A stretch of 60,267 nucleotides of DNA, taken from the NCBI GenBank assembly GCA_024195585.1, contig SWBL01000317.1, positions 1 through 60,267 on the forward strand. The letters run 5' to 3'. Below are positions 28,792 through 40,255 of the stretch, piece after piece; within the stretch, counting starts at the first letter, position 1; each line of letters begins with the position of its first letter. The position numbers and the translations under genes were made by a program. The stretch comes from Aureobasidium sp. EXF-3400. Taxonomy: Eukaryota; Ascomycota; Dothideomycetes; Dothideales; Saccotheciaceae. The notes below the pieces were generated by a model that was not told the origin of the DNA, searched no databases, and saw nothing but the letters and a program-made list of their open reading frames with translations.

Positions 28792-31700
28792 TTACGAGCG
28801 CAATTTGGCCATGCGTTCATTCATGCTGCAACAGTGGTTAGTCAATCGTTCATCTTATTACATTCCAATCAGCAAACTTACAAAGAGAAGAAAGCGAATT
28901 GACTGGCTGAAATGCCGCGCTCGTAGATGAAGCGGGACGACAAGTACGAGCCGAAAATGGCACGCAGGTAGTTTTCAGGAACCTGTCGCATAGATTAGCA
29001 TATCGTCGATGGCAGTGTATTAGTTCACGGTAGACTCACTCTCTCGATGATGAGATCGAGGCCGATTTTCTCCAGCAAGAGGCTGGGAAGGGCGTCCTTG
29101 AGCACTGACTTGCGAAGCTCAACGTTATCCCAGAGCTCGGTGTTTTGCAGTTCCTCATCAAGGTTAGTGATGGCGGTACTCAGAACATCACTGAGAACAC
29201 TCTTGGGAGTGCCGGTGGCTTCGCTTTCTCTCCAAATGGCCTCAAACTCCAGTCTAGCGTTGTTGCAGATGGTTTCCTGAACTTGCTTGACGTATGCCTT
29301 GTAGAACTCGGGAGTGGTGCCGTCTTCGTGGACACACATGTTCTCGATGAAACCGGCATTGTCGAATGACAATGAAGCCAGGACCTCAAGAGAGGACGAT
29401 GTGACACCACCCTTGTTGGCAGATGCATCCTTGAAGAGAATGCAGCCGGCCTTCTCAAGACGGAGCTTAGCGTCTTGGGTGATGAAGAGGTTGGCACCTT
29501 CGACGATGTAAGGGATGATTGACTTGCCATCGACAATGAGCTTGTTGACCGAGTTCAGGTTGATGGACTCAGGACGACCACCACAGGGCACGAAGACATC
29601 GTATGCCTCCTGGCGCAGATGGAAGGTGTTGCGGAAAGCCATGCCGTTGTTGACGACCTCGCCCGAAGGAAGAGTGATGTTGTTCTCTTCGACCAGGACT
29701 CTGTAACCCTGGGGTGAGAGCTTTGAGACATCGTACTGATGAATCATAACACGCTTCTTGGCCAGACGAAGCAACTCCTCTCTGTCCAGACCGTTGGGGT
29801 CGAAAAGAACACCCATACCGTCGACAATGGCGGTGTACTTTTCCTGTCCGAGAAGAATCTCGTTGCTTCCCAAGTCACCATCGGGACCACCAGTCTGGAG
29901 CTTTCTCATGCTCTTCTGGTCAAGGTTGAGCTTGCGGTAGATACCAAGGACGTACTCGCGAACAGACAGTGTTGTCATGCCGTAGGCGTCGTGAGGGATA
30001 CCACCAAGCTTGGGGCTCTTGCCAGTGAAGAATGACTTCCACCAAGGTGCACCACGGGCTCTGGCGTGCTCAGTAGCCCAGTCGACGAGTCCAGCGGTGT
30101 TCTCATCTGGGCCCATGAACAGAATCTCTTGCTTTCCGTGAAGGTCAACAATGGGGTCCTTGATACCAGGACTAGTGGGTGGGAGGAGCAGATCGAGAAT
30201 GCTGTCAATGTACTTCTCGAAAGCCACGCTGGCCTTCTCTTGGTGCTCAACATCAAGCAGAATGACACCCTTGGAGCCGCCCTCAGGAATGTCCTTGTTC
30301 TTTCTTTGCTGAGTGTTTGCCAAGTTGTAGTTCTCGTCAAAGAGAGAGCGGGCATTGATGTCGTATGCTTCAGGACTTCTAGACTTGACGATACGGATAC
30401 CACCACGAGCGATGTCGCGGAAGCGAAGGTGGAAGCCACGGAACTCAGAGCTGATGACCAGGAACATGCCGTAAAGAGGCTGAGGGTACTCCTCAATGGG
30501 CAAGAACGAGGTATTCAAACGGAACGACAGAGCAGTCTTGGTTGGTGTGTAGTAGTTGGTCTTGAGAACAGCCTTGTTGAAGACACGGAAGGCAGTCATG
30601 ACCATTTCTTGGTGCTCGTTCTGGCAGGTGGTGGAGATCATGTTCTTGAGCTCGTCATCACTCAAGACTTTGTCGACCTTCAAGCGAAGGTAACTGAGAG
30701 TGGGCAGGAAGTCGTCCTCGTCACCACGGGTTTGAACGTAGTGGGTGTTGGCAAAGTTCAGGTACAAGGCCTTGACCAGGTCAGGGAACTGCTGGATGAT
30801 TTCCAGAATGAAGTCCGAGGTGAACGTCTCAGTACGAAGACGACGCTTGAGCTTTGAAAGCAGTTCAGCGTGGACACTGTTGTTTGCGTCCAGAATTGCG
30901 CTAAGAGTATTGTACTCGGAACCCAGGCGGTTCAGGAAGTGGCTGACAAAGACCCAGACGCAGTGGGCGTAGATAGTCTCTTGCAAACTGAGCTTACCGG
31001 TCGCGAAATGGTTCTGGAATTTGGTGCGTGGAACGCAGTACAACAAGGAGACCTCCTTCATGATTTGGTGAATTGAGGCCTCAATGGGAGGGTGCAAGTT
31101 GGACTCGGGTCCAGGAACAGGACGGAGGTATAGCGACATGATGGTGTATCCATTTGAGAATTGCTCAACGTACTTGCGGGACGAGGTCAGGCCGTAGTAG
31201 TGGTAAAGATCACTGAGGGCGCTGAAGAGACCCAAGGCTGAACCCTGCTTGAAGGCAATGACCAATCTCTTTTCTCTTGAGCCCTTGATCTCAAAGAGCT
31301 CGATGACGGGGCCGGTTCTAGCGACAGCCGATTCGAGAATGTGTTGGTAAATGTCTCTTGTGTTCTTGGTAGCCTTCTGGAGGAACCTCTTGTCGGAGAT
31401 AAGGTCGAGGTTGGTTTCCTCAGGGCTTGGGTTGGGCTGCTCGAAGGAGCACTGGTATACGAAGTAACATCTCAGCTGCTGGTCGAGATCACCGGGCAGT
31501 TTGCTAGACGATCTGAAAGTCTCGACGCGGTAGCTGTGGGCTCCCTTGGAGTTGTTCAGGTACTTCTCGTCGATGCGTTGTTCGTAGCGAGGTCCACCGA
31601 CGGAGGTGATGCCAGGCTTGCTGGTGTCGATGAAGACTGCGTGGTCAACAGCTTCCTTGTCCAGGCGGATCTCAAGCTGCTTGTCGTCTCTGGCGAATGC

Positions 31701-32191
31701 AGCTACCTTGGCGGCGTAGAGTGAATGGATGTGGCTGACAATGCTGCAGTGGGTTAGTCATTGTTATGAATTGAATGTGCTGCGGGAGGGTTGACATACG
31801 CATCGGAAGTCTCAGTCGAGAAGTACATGTCATCAATGCCGAGTTCATTGTAAAACCAATGAGTTTCGGTCTCGACAAACTCTGGGGGAAGGAAGCCCTT
31901 GGCCTCAATCTTGTCCATTACCCTGCATTTGAGTCAGTTGCGTGTTTTGACAAGAATCGAACCGTTGTGTGCTTACTCCTCCATCTGTTGGGTCTTGCCC
32001 TCGAACTTGGGGGCTTCATAGCCGGAGCCCTGCTCGCTCAAGACGCGGGAGTGATTCGAGGCGCCGGGCACGCTCAAATGTGTGGGTTGGGGTGAGGGCA
32101 GTCTGTCGGCGGGTCTGATGACATGCTCGAGAGGCTTGTTGAGTGGCACGCCATTGCCGATGGCGTCTCCGTTGGTGGTGGTGTCTGTCAT
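28792..32191 (-). CDS. GDH2: NAD-specific glutamate dehydrogenase
   Basis: Five exons, complement(join(28792..28825,28882..28982,29040..31743,31800..31922,31977..32191)), 1058 aa, matching the large fungal NAD-GDH (~1040-1090). Introns are 54-57 nt. It oxidises glutamate to 2-oxoglutarate and ammonium. The catalytic half is recognisable from RDIARGGIRIVKSRSPEAYD and NIPEGGSKGVI-like text (KDIPEGGSKGVILL) through MGPDENTAGLVDWA, PHDAYGMTTLSVREYVLG and VPCGGRPESINLNSVNKLIV. The last two small exons add VPENYLRAIFGSYLSSRFIY and the end MNERMAKLRS. The start MTDTTTNGDAIGNG is used; an in-frame ATG six codons upstream (32209) is possible. Function is cytosolic nitrogen catabolism. Confidence 0.95.
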
Positions 32192-33168
32192 GATGTTGTG
32201 ATGGAACACCTTGATGAAGAAAGGTGGATGTCGAGGGGAAAGTCTCGGCGAGCGTGCGACGCCGCTTTATAAGAGATGTGACGACGGTGCCGAAGTAGCT
32301 GCGAGTGAGGAAGAGCAGCTGTGAAGGAAGGTACGGTTCAGGAGATTTTTCAGAAGGAGCAGGAGCAGGGAGCTTTGAGTGAATCGAGGTTTCCCAAAAT
32401 GACGCAAGTTAAAGACGCGGCCTGAACAATCACAACAAGGAGGAGCTGTTTTGAAACGAACAATAAATGGCTCAGGCCCTCTGACCTGGCACCAGCTCCA
32501 TCTATATACCAACGTCCCAGTCACATGGCATCATTGTCGAATCCAAACTCGAGCACTTTTTCTCGCATACTCGCGGCATACCCACCTGTACCTGATCACC
32601 TCGGAGGCGCTAGCGTCCAAAGACGATCTGGGGAAATTTAGCGCTGCCGAAAATGTTCGGCCCGCGCGCCAAAACTGCTGCGCCTTTCATCTATTTTCAC
32701 ATGCCCTGGAACGCCCTGCGTCTGCGGTTATAGACGGAGTATAGGGAGTACGCAAAGGCAGCCCAAAGGCTCGTTTTCCTGCTCTCATTCGTGGCCGTAT
32801 AGAGTGAATGGTGCTGGCAGCCACGTACCTCCCTCCTCTCATCGTCACTCTCATCATCCGATCGGACCAGCTGTCTTGTTTTCGTCTCTTCAAAATGCTC
32901 ATATTTGCATACACTGTTACGTATTTTTAGTCATAGTTTGACTCTAGCCAAGTTCGCGCCATAAGACGAAGAGGTTTTGATGCCCCAGGACTGCTCACAT
33001 GGCTTCTCCCCCTCGCTCCTCATTTGCGGGGCAAACGGCTTTCGTGGAGCGACGGAGGGTCTGCCCGCTGGCCTTTCTCTAAATAAGGCTTTCCATTACG
33101 AATATTACCAAATAAGAATTGGGGAATCGCGAGTTGTTCCGTAAGGAAGCGGGGTGTTTGAAGAGTCT
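32192..33168. other. Intergenic region, GDH2 upstream and GH16 3' end
   Basis: These 977 bp include the GDH2 promoter, with long A/G- and C/T-rich stretches, and the 3' region of the GH16 gene. Short frames are present without protein character. Confidence 0.4.
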
Positions 33169-34345
33169 TCACATGAGGAACCCCATGGCTAAACCTAGAG
33201 AAAGACTACAGCTGAGGAGTAAGACCATGCGGAGGGGGATGGAAACTGAAGAGCTGGTTAGTGCTTGGGCTCAGGGGCCTATGTTCTAGGTCAAGTGACT
33301 CACCTGTGGTGGCTTTGCTTGGAGGCACAACTTTGCCAGAGCCGTTTACTGTCCACCCTGAGGGTAGTCCGGGGTACGAGGTGGCTACCGTGCTGGTCAT
33401 GCCGGATGCCGTGGCTCTCCAGTTTCCGATACCTGGGGTCGAGACCGAAGTCCTTGTGCGATGAGTCCCTTCAAACGGAACGGCACCGCTCACAACCGAA
33501 GTGATTGCAGGTGCCGAAGTGTCGACATTGGTCGAGCCTCCGTTGATGGACCCTCCAGCTGCTCTAATACTGGACCAACTTCCAGTTTGGTCTGAGTACA
33601 TATAAGACTTTCCACTCGAATAGTCCGTGACTGAAATGGACTGCACCACCATTGTATACGGTCCTGCTGAATAGTCGGTGTTGCCTCCAGCCCATGCAAT
33701 TGTGCCAGGAGCATTCGACGAATCACCACCACTCCATATACCAAGCTTGAGCAGCATGGGCGTTTGAGGGTACTGATCTCCAGCGTCAGTGGCTTTCAAG
33801 GCACGCTGTGTCTTGCCGTCCACCTGCCAGACCAGCTCTGTCGATGTCCAGTCAATGGTATATGTGTGAAAGTCTTCCGTAGGATTGTCCATGTGGAAAG
33901 CTGCGCCACGGCCAGATGTCGAAGCATCACCTTTCCGGAAGTAGATGGACTGGACTTGGTCCTGCTGGTTTCCAACCCATTCCCAATCAATCTCGTCCAG
34001 ATCGTCTGATTGTAGCACACAGCTACTGACGATTCCCTGGCCCGGAGCAGCTCTCATTTTTACTTCGACCTTGCCGAACATGATGTACCAATTTGACGTA
34101 AGCATGGGTGCGTCGCCTGACTGAGCAACTGTGAATGATACACCATTTGAGTCGTATGTTGGTGAGCCTGATGCTGTAAATTGATTCGATTCGCCAGAGG
34201 TGAAGTCGACGTTGATCGATTTTGAAAGTGCCGGATCAGCAGGACAGCCGTATTGTTGTGTTGGGTTGCAGCTACTTGTCGTTTGAGCGCGTGCAGTTTG
34301 TGTCAAGGTAAAAGATGCAATCGTGGCAAGTGCTGTTAGTCGCAT
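33169..34345 (-). CDS. Crh-like GH16 cell-wall transglycosylase, GPI-anchored
   Basis: Two exons, complement(join(33169..33245,33304..34345)), 372 aa. A signal peptide (MRLTALATIASFTLTQTARA) is followed by a Cys-containing segment CNPTQQYGCPADPAL. The GH16 catalytic motif is DEIDWEWVG at about residues 120-128; the glutamates are nucleophile and acid/base. The domain resembles yeast Crh1/Utr2, which link chitin to beta-1,6-glucan. A Ser/Thr-rich linker follows. The 58-nt intron near the 3' end (GTGAGT...CTTCAG, branch CACTAAC) is needed to reach the C-terminal hydrophobic tail IPLRMVLLLSCSLSLGLAMG, which is a GPI-attachment signal. The reading frame without splicing ends at 33206 and lacks it. 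Confidence 0.9.
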
Positions 34346-34953
34346 GAACGCTTGAAGGTTGAAAAAGTGTGACGGGTATAGCATGTTCAACGGTGTACGA
34401 CGGATGGATAAAAATGCTAGGAAAGGCAAAAACAGGAAGAAGACCGCGACGAATGAAGTTGTAGGTGTGCTTTAGAGTGCAAGCAAAAAGTCATGGAGGG
34501 CAAAATGATTAATAGCGTGATACTACCTCCAGCCATCTGTTTTGCTCGTACGGCAAATATAGTGAAGTCTACGTCAGTCACGAGAAAGCAGGGCGCCAAC
34601 TGTACCAAGCAAAGACTACAATGCGGTGTGCAACAGGTTGTCGAGGTGGCTGGGAGTGATGGGCACAACGAAAGCTGGTGGTTGGGTGTTCGACTGCCTG
34701 GCCCAAGCTCATCACTGGAACAACGAGCGGAAGAGACACCTGGAACACAGTAGCTCTGTGATCATCAGAATATGCAGACGGGTGATAAATTGTTTGATGA
34801 ACGAGAAAAGTTGTCATTATTTTGCTGAAAAAGATGTTCTATGCACCAACCGGCGGACGCCATGCTGCTCATGAAACACTCCACGCCTTTCCTTTGACCA
34901 GGCACATCTTGATCTTACATAGCCCAGCTGCGTCTCTATATGCATTTCCGTGC
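34346..34953. other. Intergenic region, GH16 upstream and RPN3 3' end
   Basis: These 608 bp between two minus-strand genes hold the GH16 promoter and the RPN3 3' UTR. No gene or repeat was recognised. Confidence 0.4.
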
Positions 34954-36552
34954 TCACATACCCTCGAACTCGCCAGCGTCGTCTTCGTCCATGTCGCCGT
35001 CTTGAATCTCCTTGGCAAGCTCACGCTCTCTTTCGCGAGCTTCCTGAGCATTCTTCAGCTCTTGTCTGTGCTTGTTCATGGGATATCTCATAGCCATCAC
35101 GCATTCGTCGTGAATGCTCAGACATGCCTTGATACGCTCGTGGAAAGCTTCGGCGGGCTCTCTTGTAGCGTAGATATCTCCTGCTTGCTTAGACTCCATG
35201 AAACCGTGTTCGTGGTCCAGAGTTGCCTCGATGACACCATCGCGAATGGCCTTTGCGACAATGTACTCAGCAGACTCCTCGCTCTCGACGCCGAGACGCA
35301 AGCAGATGTCGCGAAGCGAAATGCGAGAGTATGACAGAGAGAGCATGCGGACACCGGTCTTGATGACGTTTTGACGCAAGCGGAGGATCAAAGTGTAGGT
35401 ACCGTCACGGCGGAACTGAGTTGCGTTCTCCTCGACAACGCGAACGAAGCCTTGCAGATCGCCGACACGAACGGCCTGGACCAGACGGAAGTAGGGGTAG
35501 AGGGCGCGCTCGAGCGAGGGCTGTCTGAAGATAGCTCTGTCCGGGATGTCACCCATCAGAAGCTCGACAATGATCAAGAGCTTCATCGCTGACTGGTAAA
35601 AGCCGGCTGCAACGTTGTTGGTGGGGGACTTGCGAGTGGCACTTGTCAAGTGCTCTTGAGCTGCAGTGTATGATAGTTGGATTGCGCGAATGCGTCCAAG
35701 GTAGTAGAGGTAGCGGCAGACTTGGTTGTTGGGAGCGTTCGGAGGGAAGGTGGTCTGGTTGACCAAAAGATCGGCCTGGTTGATATCGGCGGTCGAGATG
35801 TAGTTGCGAAGGAGAAGGACGATAACGGCGGATTGGGTGTCGTTATCCTTGCGCAGAACTGCGCTACGGAGAGCAGCCAGGAGCTTCGATCTCGTGGCAA
35901 TAACGGGCGATTGCTTGGATGGTGGCTTGGGGTCGAGCTGCTCGTGGAAGAGATGGTAGTAGAAGTAGGACTTTGCGGCGAGCGAGTCCAGTGTGCGGCG
36001 GTTGTACTCTCGTACTCTGTCGACCAGAGCAGACGAGAACTCGGCACCGTGTGAGTATTTTTTCGCATCGTAGAGGTAGACCTGGTAGGAAACGTCAGAA
36101 AGGTGATGCTGTAGAAAAGGATGGCCAAGATTCTACCTGAGTCAGGACAGCCAAGTAGACGAAGGACTCCGGAAGGACATCTCCTTCCTTGTGAGCATTG
36201 CCGTTGGCAGGAGCAGAAGACTTCTTCTGGAGAGCAGACTCCAAGAAGTGCTTATCGGGCGAGTCGTGGTGAGAGGCGTACAGCGAAGCAACAGCAGTCG
36301 ACAGGGCGTCATGGAGCTGAGGGCTCTTGCGCATGCTCGATATTGAGCGGAGTACACGGAGAGTGAAGCGTCCATCGAAGCGGGCAACGGCTTGGTCAAG
36401 GAGAGCAAAGTTGGCGATGATGGCTGGAACTGCATGTCAGCGCGGTCATTGCAGTAGAGATGGGCAAATGTACATTGTGAAAGCTGCTCGGCGGTAGGAG
36501 CGTTGTCGACAGGAGCAGAGGCGACCTCGACGCCTTCCATCTTGTCGGCCAT
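34954..36552 (-). CDS. RPN3: 26S proteasome regulatory subunit RPN3 (PSMD3)
   Basis: Three exons, complement(join(34954..36081,36137..36423,36474..36552)), 497 aa. The family blocks are ALLDQAVARFDGRFTLRVLR, LRNYISTADINQADLLVNQT, CRYLYYLGRIRAIQLSYTAA and the PCI region RISLRDICLRLGVESEESAE. Rpn3 is a scaffold subunit of the 19S lid. The tail is acidic (DGDMDEDDAGEFEGM). Intron 1 has two tandem acceptors six bases apart (36429 or 36423), giving QFPAIIANF or QSIIANF in the same frame. It diverges from SPC34 with 261 bp between start codons. Confidence 0.95.
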
Positions 36553-36813
36553 GGCGATCTTTAGAAACAGAGACTAGCGGGTGCGAGAGAATAAAGAAAT
36601 GCGCAGTCTTGTTTGGATGGAGTGAGTTGATGGAGTTGTGTGTTTCGGAGCTGATGGTGCTGGTGGATTGGAGGCCGATGGCGACGGTGATGACGGAAAG
36701 AGCCAAGCACAAGCCGGAGCTCTCGTTCAATCATCACATGCGAAGTCCGTTCATTTGTTTATCCATTTTTGTTTAATTCTTGCCAAACTCTCTTGCAACC
36801 AACACAATCAACC
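36553..36813. promoter_or_regulatory. Bidirectional promoter RPN3 / SPC34
   Basis: The 261 bp between two opposite start codons must hold both promoters. No PACE-like proteasome box (GGTGGCAAA) was found by eye. Confidence 0.5.
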
Positions 36814-37594
36814 ATGACTTCATCTTTACTGTCGTCGCATCTGGACCAGATCTCTTTGTGTGCCTCGTCCATATCCGACCTTCCATTCTCGCGACCGAAA
36901 CAGTTCACCAATGCCCTTCTCACCCACCATGACATTACCGCCCTGATCAGAGACACCGAACAACACGAACGCGCCCTGTTTTCTATTGCTCCCCCTCCAG
37001 TACCTTCCAAGTCGCAAATTCAGCAAATATCTTCGGCCTTCACCACTTCAGCGTCTCGATCGATAGCTACAGCAAATACTCAAAGACCCCCTCGTCGCCA
37101 TACCGCTGTCGCTGCAGTTCTTGGCGGTGACTTGTATCGCAAGACTAGAACTGGGCACAGCGGAAAACAGTCCAAGGGTGATATCGATGTCGAGCTTCTG
37201 CTGCGAGGTGCAGAGAAACTTTGTAGAGTCTAGTACGTTCACCTCTCCAGGAGTCTGTCTGTCGGTACTAACATTCCTAAGCCCCATTCCTGGTGCTTTC
37301 GACAAGATCGGCGAGTTGAGAAACCGATATGCCCAACTAAGCGCCAACATTGCTCACTACGAAGAACGAGTTGCAATGCAATCTGCCGAACTAGACCATC
37401 TGCACCAGAACCACGATGGTTACGATCAAGACGACTATGACTATCAGGATGACCACATCGAGCCTACAGTCCATATGACCGAGGAGGACCTGGTAGATGA
37501 GGAAGAGGAGATTCGCGCGCTCGAGGACAAGAAGAGAGCACTCCAATCCAGAGTCAGCAGTATGGAAAAGGACATCGAAGGCCTTGCTAGATGA
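36814..37594 (+). CDS. SPC34: DASH/Dam1 complex subunit SPC34
   Basis: Two exons, join(36814..37232,37282..37594), 243 aa. The 49-nt intron splits a Tyr codon in CRV-Y-PIPGAFDKI. Recognisable family text includes SSHLDQISLCASSISDLPFS, FTNALLTHHDITALIRDTE, and YPIPGAFDKIGELRNRYAQL. The C-terminal third is a coiled coil (DEEEEIRALEDKKRALQSRV). Spc34 is part of the fungal DASH complex that forms rings on kinetochore microtubules and joins chromosomes to the spindle. It is found only in fungi, which supports the organism call. Confidence 0.92.
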
Positions 37595-37779
37595 AAAACA
37601 ACCGGAAACTGGCAAACAGACAAACCTCGGAAGCAACCACCGAATCCACTCGACCAAGTAAAGCACACACACGCTACAGGCAAATCCCGTTCGTTGAACG
37701 ATCGCCTCCAATAAGCCTGTACACATCCCGGAGAGCATATGAGCATCTCAAATCCAAGCCACAAGGTCAGTGTTCGCTC

Positions 37780-37991
37780 CCTTTCCATGTGCTAAATTCT
37801 GTCACTCCTCTCGCTCTCACGACCACACATACGTGGTGATAGAGCTATCAAAATGCATAGTTTCTTTCATACGGTAGTAAGGTCCAGAGAGAGTCGATAA
37901 CGTTACGACTCTCAGTGGATGTGATCTATCTATCAAAGGAACTGTGCATTTCTATAGCTGTCCGCGTGACAAAACTTTGCACATGGGGAGG
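37780..37991 (+). repeat. 212-bp hairpin element, copy B
   Basis: Collinear with 24253-24464 over its full length: same strand, same 212 bp, no indel, 44 substitutions (33 transitions). Its ends pair as 37780-37807 with 37964-37991, allowing G-U where copy A has G-C. The inner helix is 37851-37866 with 37936-37951, and the terminal hairpin is 37883-37919 with loop ATAACGTTA. An added helix AGCTAT/ATAGCT (37843-37848 with 37954-37959) lies on the same axis. It sits 186 bp downstream of SPC34. No target-site duplication was seen. Confidence 0.85.
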
Positions 37992-38197
37992 TCGGAACTG
38001 TACAGACGAGCAGCAGAGCAACGGTTTACATGACCAGCTTGGCCCGTTCGTTGTCTCCCCTTCGTTTGGCACGATTTCGTTGCTACGTTGTCAACAAAAA
38101 GTCACAAAGACCAAACAGGCATGATGATGGCAACAAATTGACGGCAACAGGGAATGAACCATGGTTGTCATCGACCCTATCGTCAGTTGGGAACTCG

Positions 38198-38239
38198 AAA
38201 GCTTAGCAGACCAAGCACAACAAAGCTTAGCAGACCAAG
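38198..38239. repeat. 24-bp tandem duplication
   Basis: The 18-mer AAAGCTTAGCAGACCAAG occurs at 38198-38215 and again at 38222-38239, a period of 24 nt. It lies in noncoding DNA upstream of the WW-protein gene. Confidence 0.85.
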
Positions 38240-38675
38240 GCAAAGGCTTATTCGCACAGACCACCTGAACGTGTTCCAGGGTAAAGCGAGTTCTGGAACG
38301 AGGGGGAAGACCATTGCGGCCGCAACATTGCAATAGCAGGCGATGAGGCTTGCTCTATCGTGGTCTGGTAGTCGGGCTGAGCAATATTGCAAATAGATAC
38401 ACACAGCCACAGAAACAAGAAACGCGACTGACATCGTATTGAGAAGCCAATCCGCTCGCTCAAAATTACCTCATGTCCGACCGTGTTTGTTGTCCTATGC
38501 TATGTGACGTGGGGCTGATTCTAGATCAATGCGGTCAACCCTCAGCTAGGGCAGCTCTTTCATCATTCCTTCACATCGCTTATTATCCTCACTTCTCTTC
38601 TGATTCATCCTAAACTCTTTCCCTTCCACCCACTCACACTCTTCACACACAGTTTACCATACACACCTCACAATC

Positions 38676-39614
38676 ATGGGTTTGCTCGGCAACTTGATCA
38701 ACGAATTCACCCACCAGGGCCAGAGTGGTAGCGGCGGCCAGCAGGGTGGCTACAACCAAGGCGGCAACAATTACGGCCAACAACCCCAATATGGTGGTCA
38801 GCAACAAGGTTATGGCGGTCAACAGCAAGGATATGGCGGTCAACAGCAAGGCTACGGTGGTCAACAACAGGGCTACGGCGCCGGCCAAGGTACACCTCAA
38901 GTCCCACCTCCATGGCGCGCTGTCTGGGACGATCGCGAAAACCGCTGGCTCTTCATCAACGAGCAGAACGGCGAACGCACTTTCGAGCACCCTGGCCATG
39001 CCGGTGGCTACGGCGGTGGCTACGGAAGCAGCTACAACCAAGGTCCTCCTCAAGGCCAATACGGCGGCTACCAACAACAACAACAGCAGCCTCAGCAGAA
39101 GAAGAACCACAACATGGCATACGGCGCCATGGGTGCTGCAGCTGGTCTTGCTGGTGGTGCATTGCTCATGCACGAGGGTCATGAAGTCAGGGAGGACTGG
39201 GAAGAAGACAAGTACAGAGCTGAGGATAAGTTTGATCGCTTCGAGAACCGCGTAGACGATGCCCCTGAGGACGCAGCTCGCTGGACAGGCCGCAAGGTAA
39301 GCCGCTTCTCGATGACTAGTAGAACGATCAAGTACTGACTTGTTCCAAAGGTCGGAGAGATCGAAGACATCCCTCAGGACATTGAGAACGACTACGACCG
39401 TGCCAAGTACGGCATGGAGAACAAGTGGGACAACGCCAAGCAGGACGTGGAGGATGTGCCTGAGGACATTGCTGGATTCGCTGGAGAAGGTGTTGGCAGG
39501 GTTGAGCGCTGGGGCGATGATGCTGACAGATTTGGCGATAACATGGACAACGCCTACGACCAAGGCAGAGACGATGAACGCTACGACGATGACAACAACA
39601 ATGATCGCTGGTAA
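38676..39614 (+). CDS. Gln/Gly/Tyr-rich protein with degenerate WW domain
   Basis: Two exons, join(38676..39296,39351..39614), 294 aa; the 54-nt intron is GTAAGC...CAAAG. The order is MGLLGNLINEF; a Gln/Gly/Asn-rich prion-like segment with four exact YGGQQQG units (residues ~39-66); a WW-like domain VPPPWRAVWDDRENRWLFIN ending ERTFEHP (the second signature Trp is Phe); a second Gly/Tyr/Gln run; a glycine-zipper-like hydrophobic helix (MAYGAMGAAAGLAGGALLMH, ~residues 148-167); and an acidic C-terminus with repeated ED(I/V)P(Q/E)DI units. I do not know a function. WW domains bind Pro-rich peptides; the low-complexity part could drive condensation. Confidence 0.85.
38790..38873 (+). repeat. 21-nt tandem repeat (four YGGQQQG units)
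   Basis: Four in-frame copies of a 21-nt unit (tatggyggtcarcarcaaggn) encode YGGQQQG. Third-position differences between units suggest the repeat is not brand-new. Confidence 0.85.
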
Positions 39615-40255
39615 AGTCTGCATCAGATCTCCGTCGCAGTCAGTCTCGACACTATCATGAAAACCCTTACGACAGCATTATTGCGAATTCGATGCATGCA
39701 GCTTGATAGCTCCTTCCTATCTCATCTTTCTAAATCCATGTTCTGTGTTGGTAACTTAGATTTTTTGTTCAAGTCAAGATTGCAGAGAGTATGACCCTGC
39801 TCTCGAGTATATTGTCCTCGCATCCAATCTACTTCCTGAATTATGGCTACATACACACAGTCTAATGATCTTGGATACATGACTGCTGATTGCCTCAGAC
39901 TCTCGGGATTCTAGAGTACTGTAGGCATTCCCATGGCTATGTTGCTTTGAAGGAGCTTCATCAGTCTGAGAACGGTGCAAGTCATCACAGACTCAGAGCA
40001 TACTCGAGGTTTCGATTTCTATTGAAAAGCGTAAAAACAATGAAATCAGACCGAATCTTGTTTATGTCTTTGAGACTGCTTAAAGTACCCTAAAGATACA
40101 GATCTCAGGTACGATCCATGTCTGGTAGATATATCGGTATAGTCCATCCTTGGCATCAAGCAAGCGGAGAAGTCACCGATGACATCGTCAAAGATTCCAT
40201 GCCGATGGAAACCCTCTCGCCTTCACACCTAGCTATTCAACACACAACCACAACA
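39615..40255. other. Intergenic region WW protein / COQ9
   Basis: These 641 bp between two plus-strand genes show no gene. The COQ9 frame is open for 46 codons upstream of the chosen start (from 40118), with no conserved text. Confidence 0.4.

Larger units (their letters stand above)
37595..38675. other. Intergenic region with repeat copy B and a short tandem duplication
   Basis: The 1081 bp hold the SPC34 3' UTR, the 212-bp element at 37780-37991 and a 24-bp tandem duplication at 38198-38239. The 60 bp before the next ATG are C/T-rich, as in a fungal leader. No gene was recognised. Confidence 0.5.

Noticed and set aside
30066..30857. 263-codon frame antisense to GDH2
   Set aside because: It is a shadow of the conserved GDH2 catalytic exon.
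31923..31976. tRNA B-box-like GGTTCGATTC on the minus strand
   Set aside because: It lies in a 54-nt GDH2 intron with no A box or cloverleaf possible in the space.
38643..39623. 326-codon open frame antisense to the WW protein, rich in LLLT repeats
   Set aside because: It mirrors the Gln-rich repeats on the other strand (CAG/CAA read as Leu/Val codons), crosses the WW intron, and has no family resemblance.
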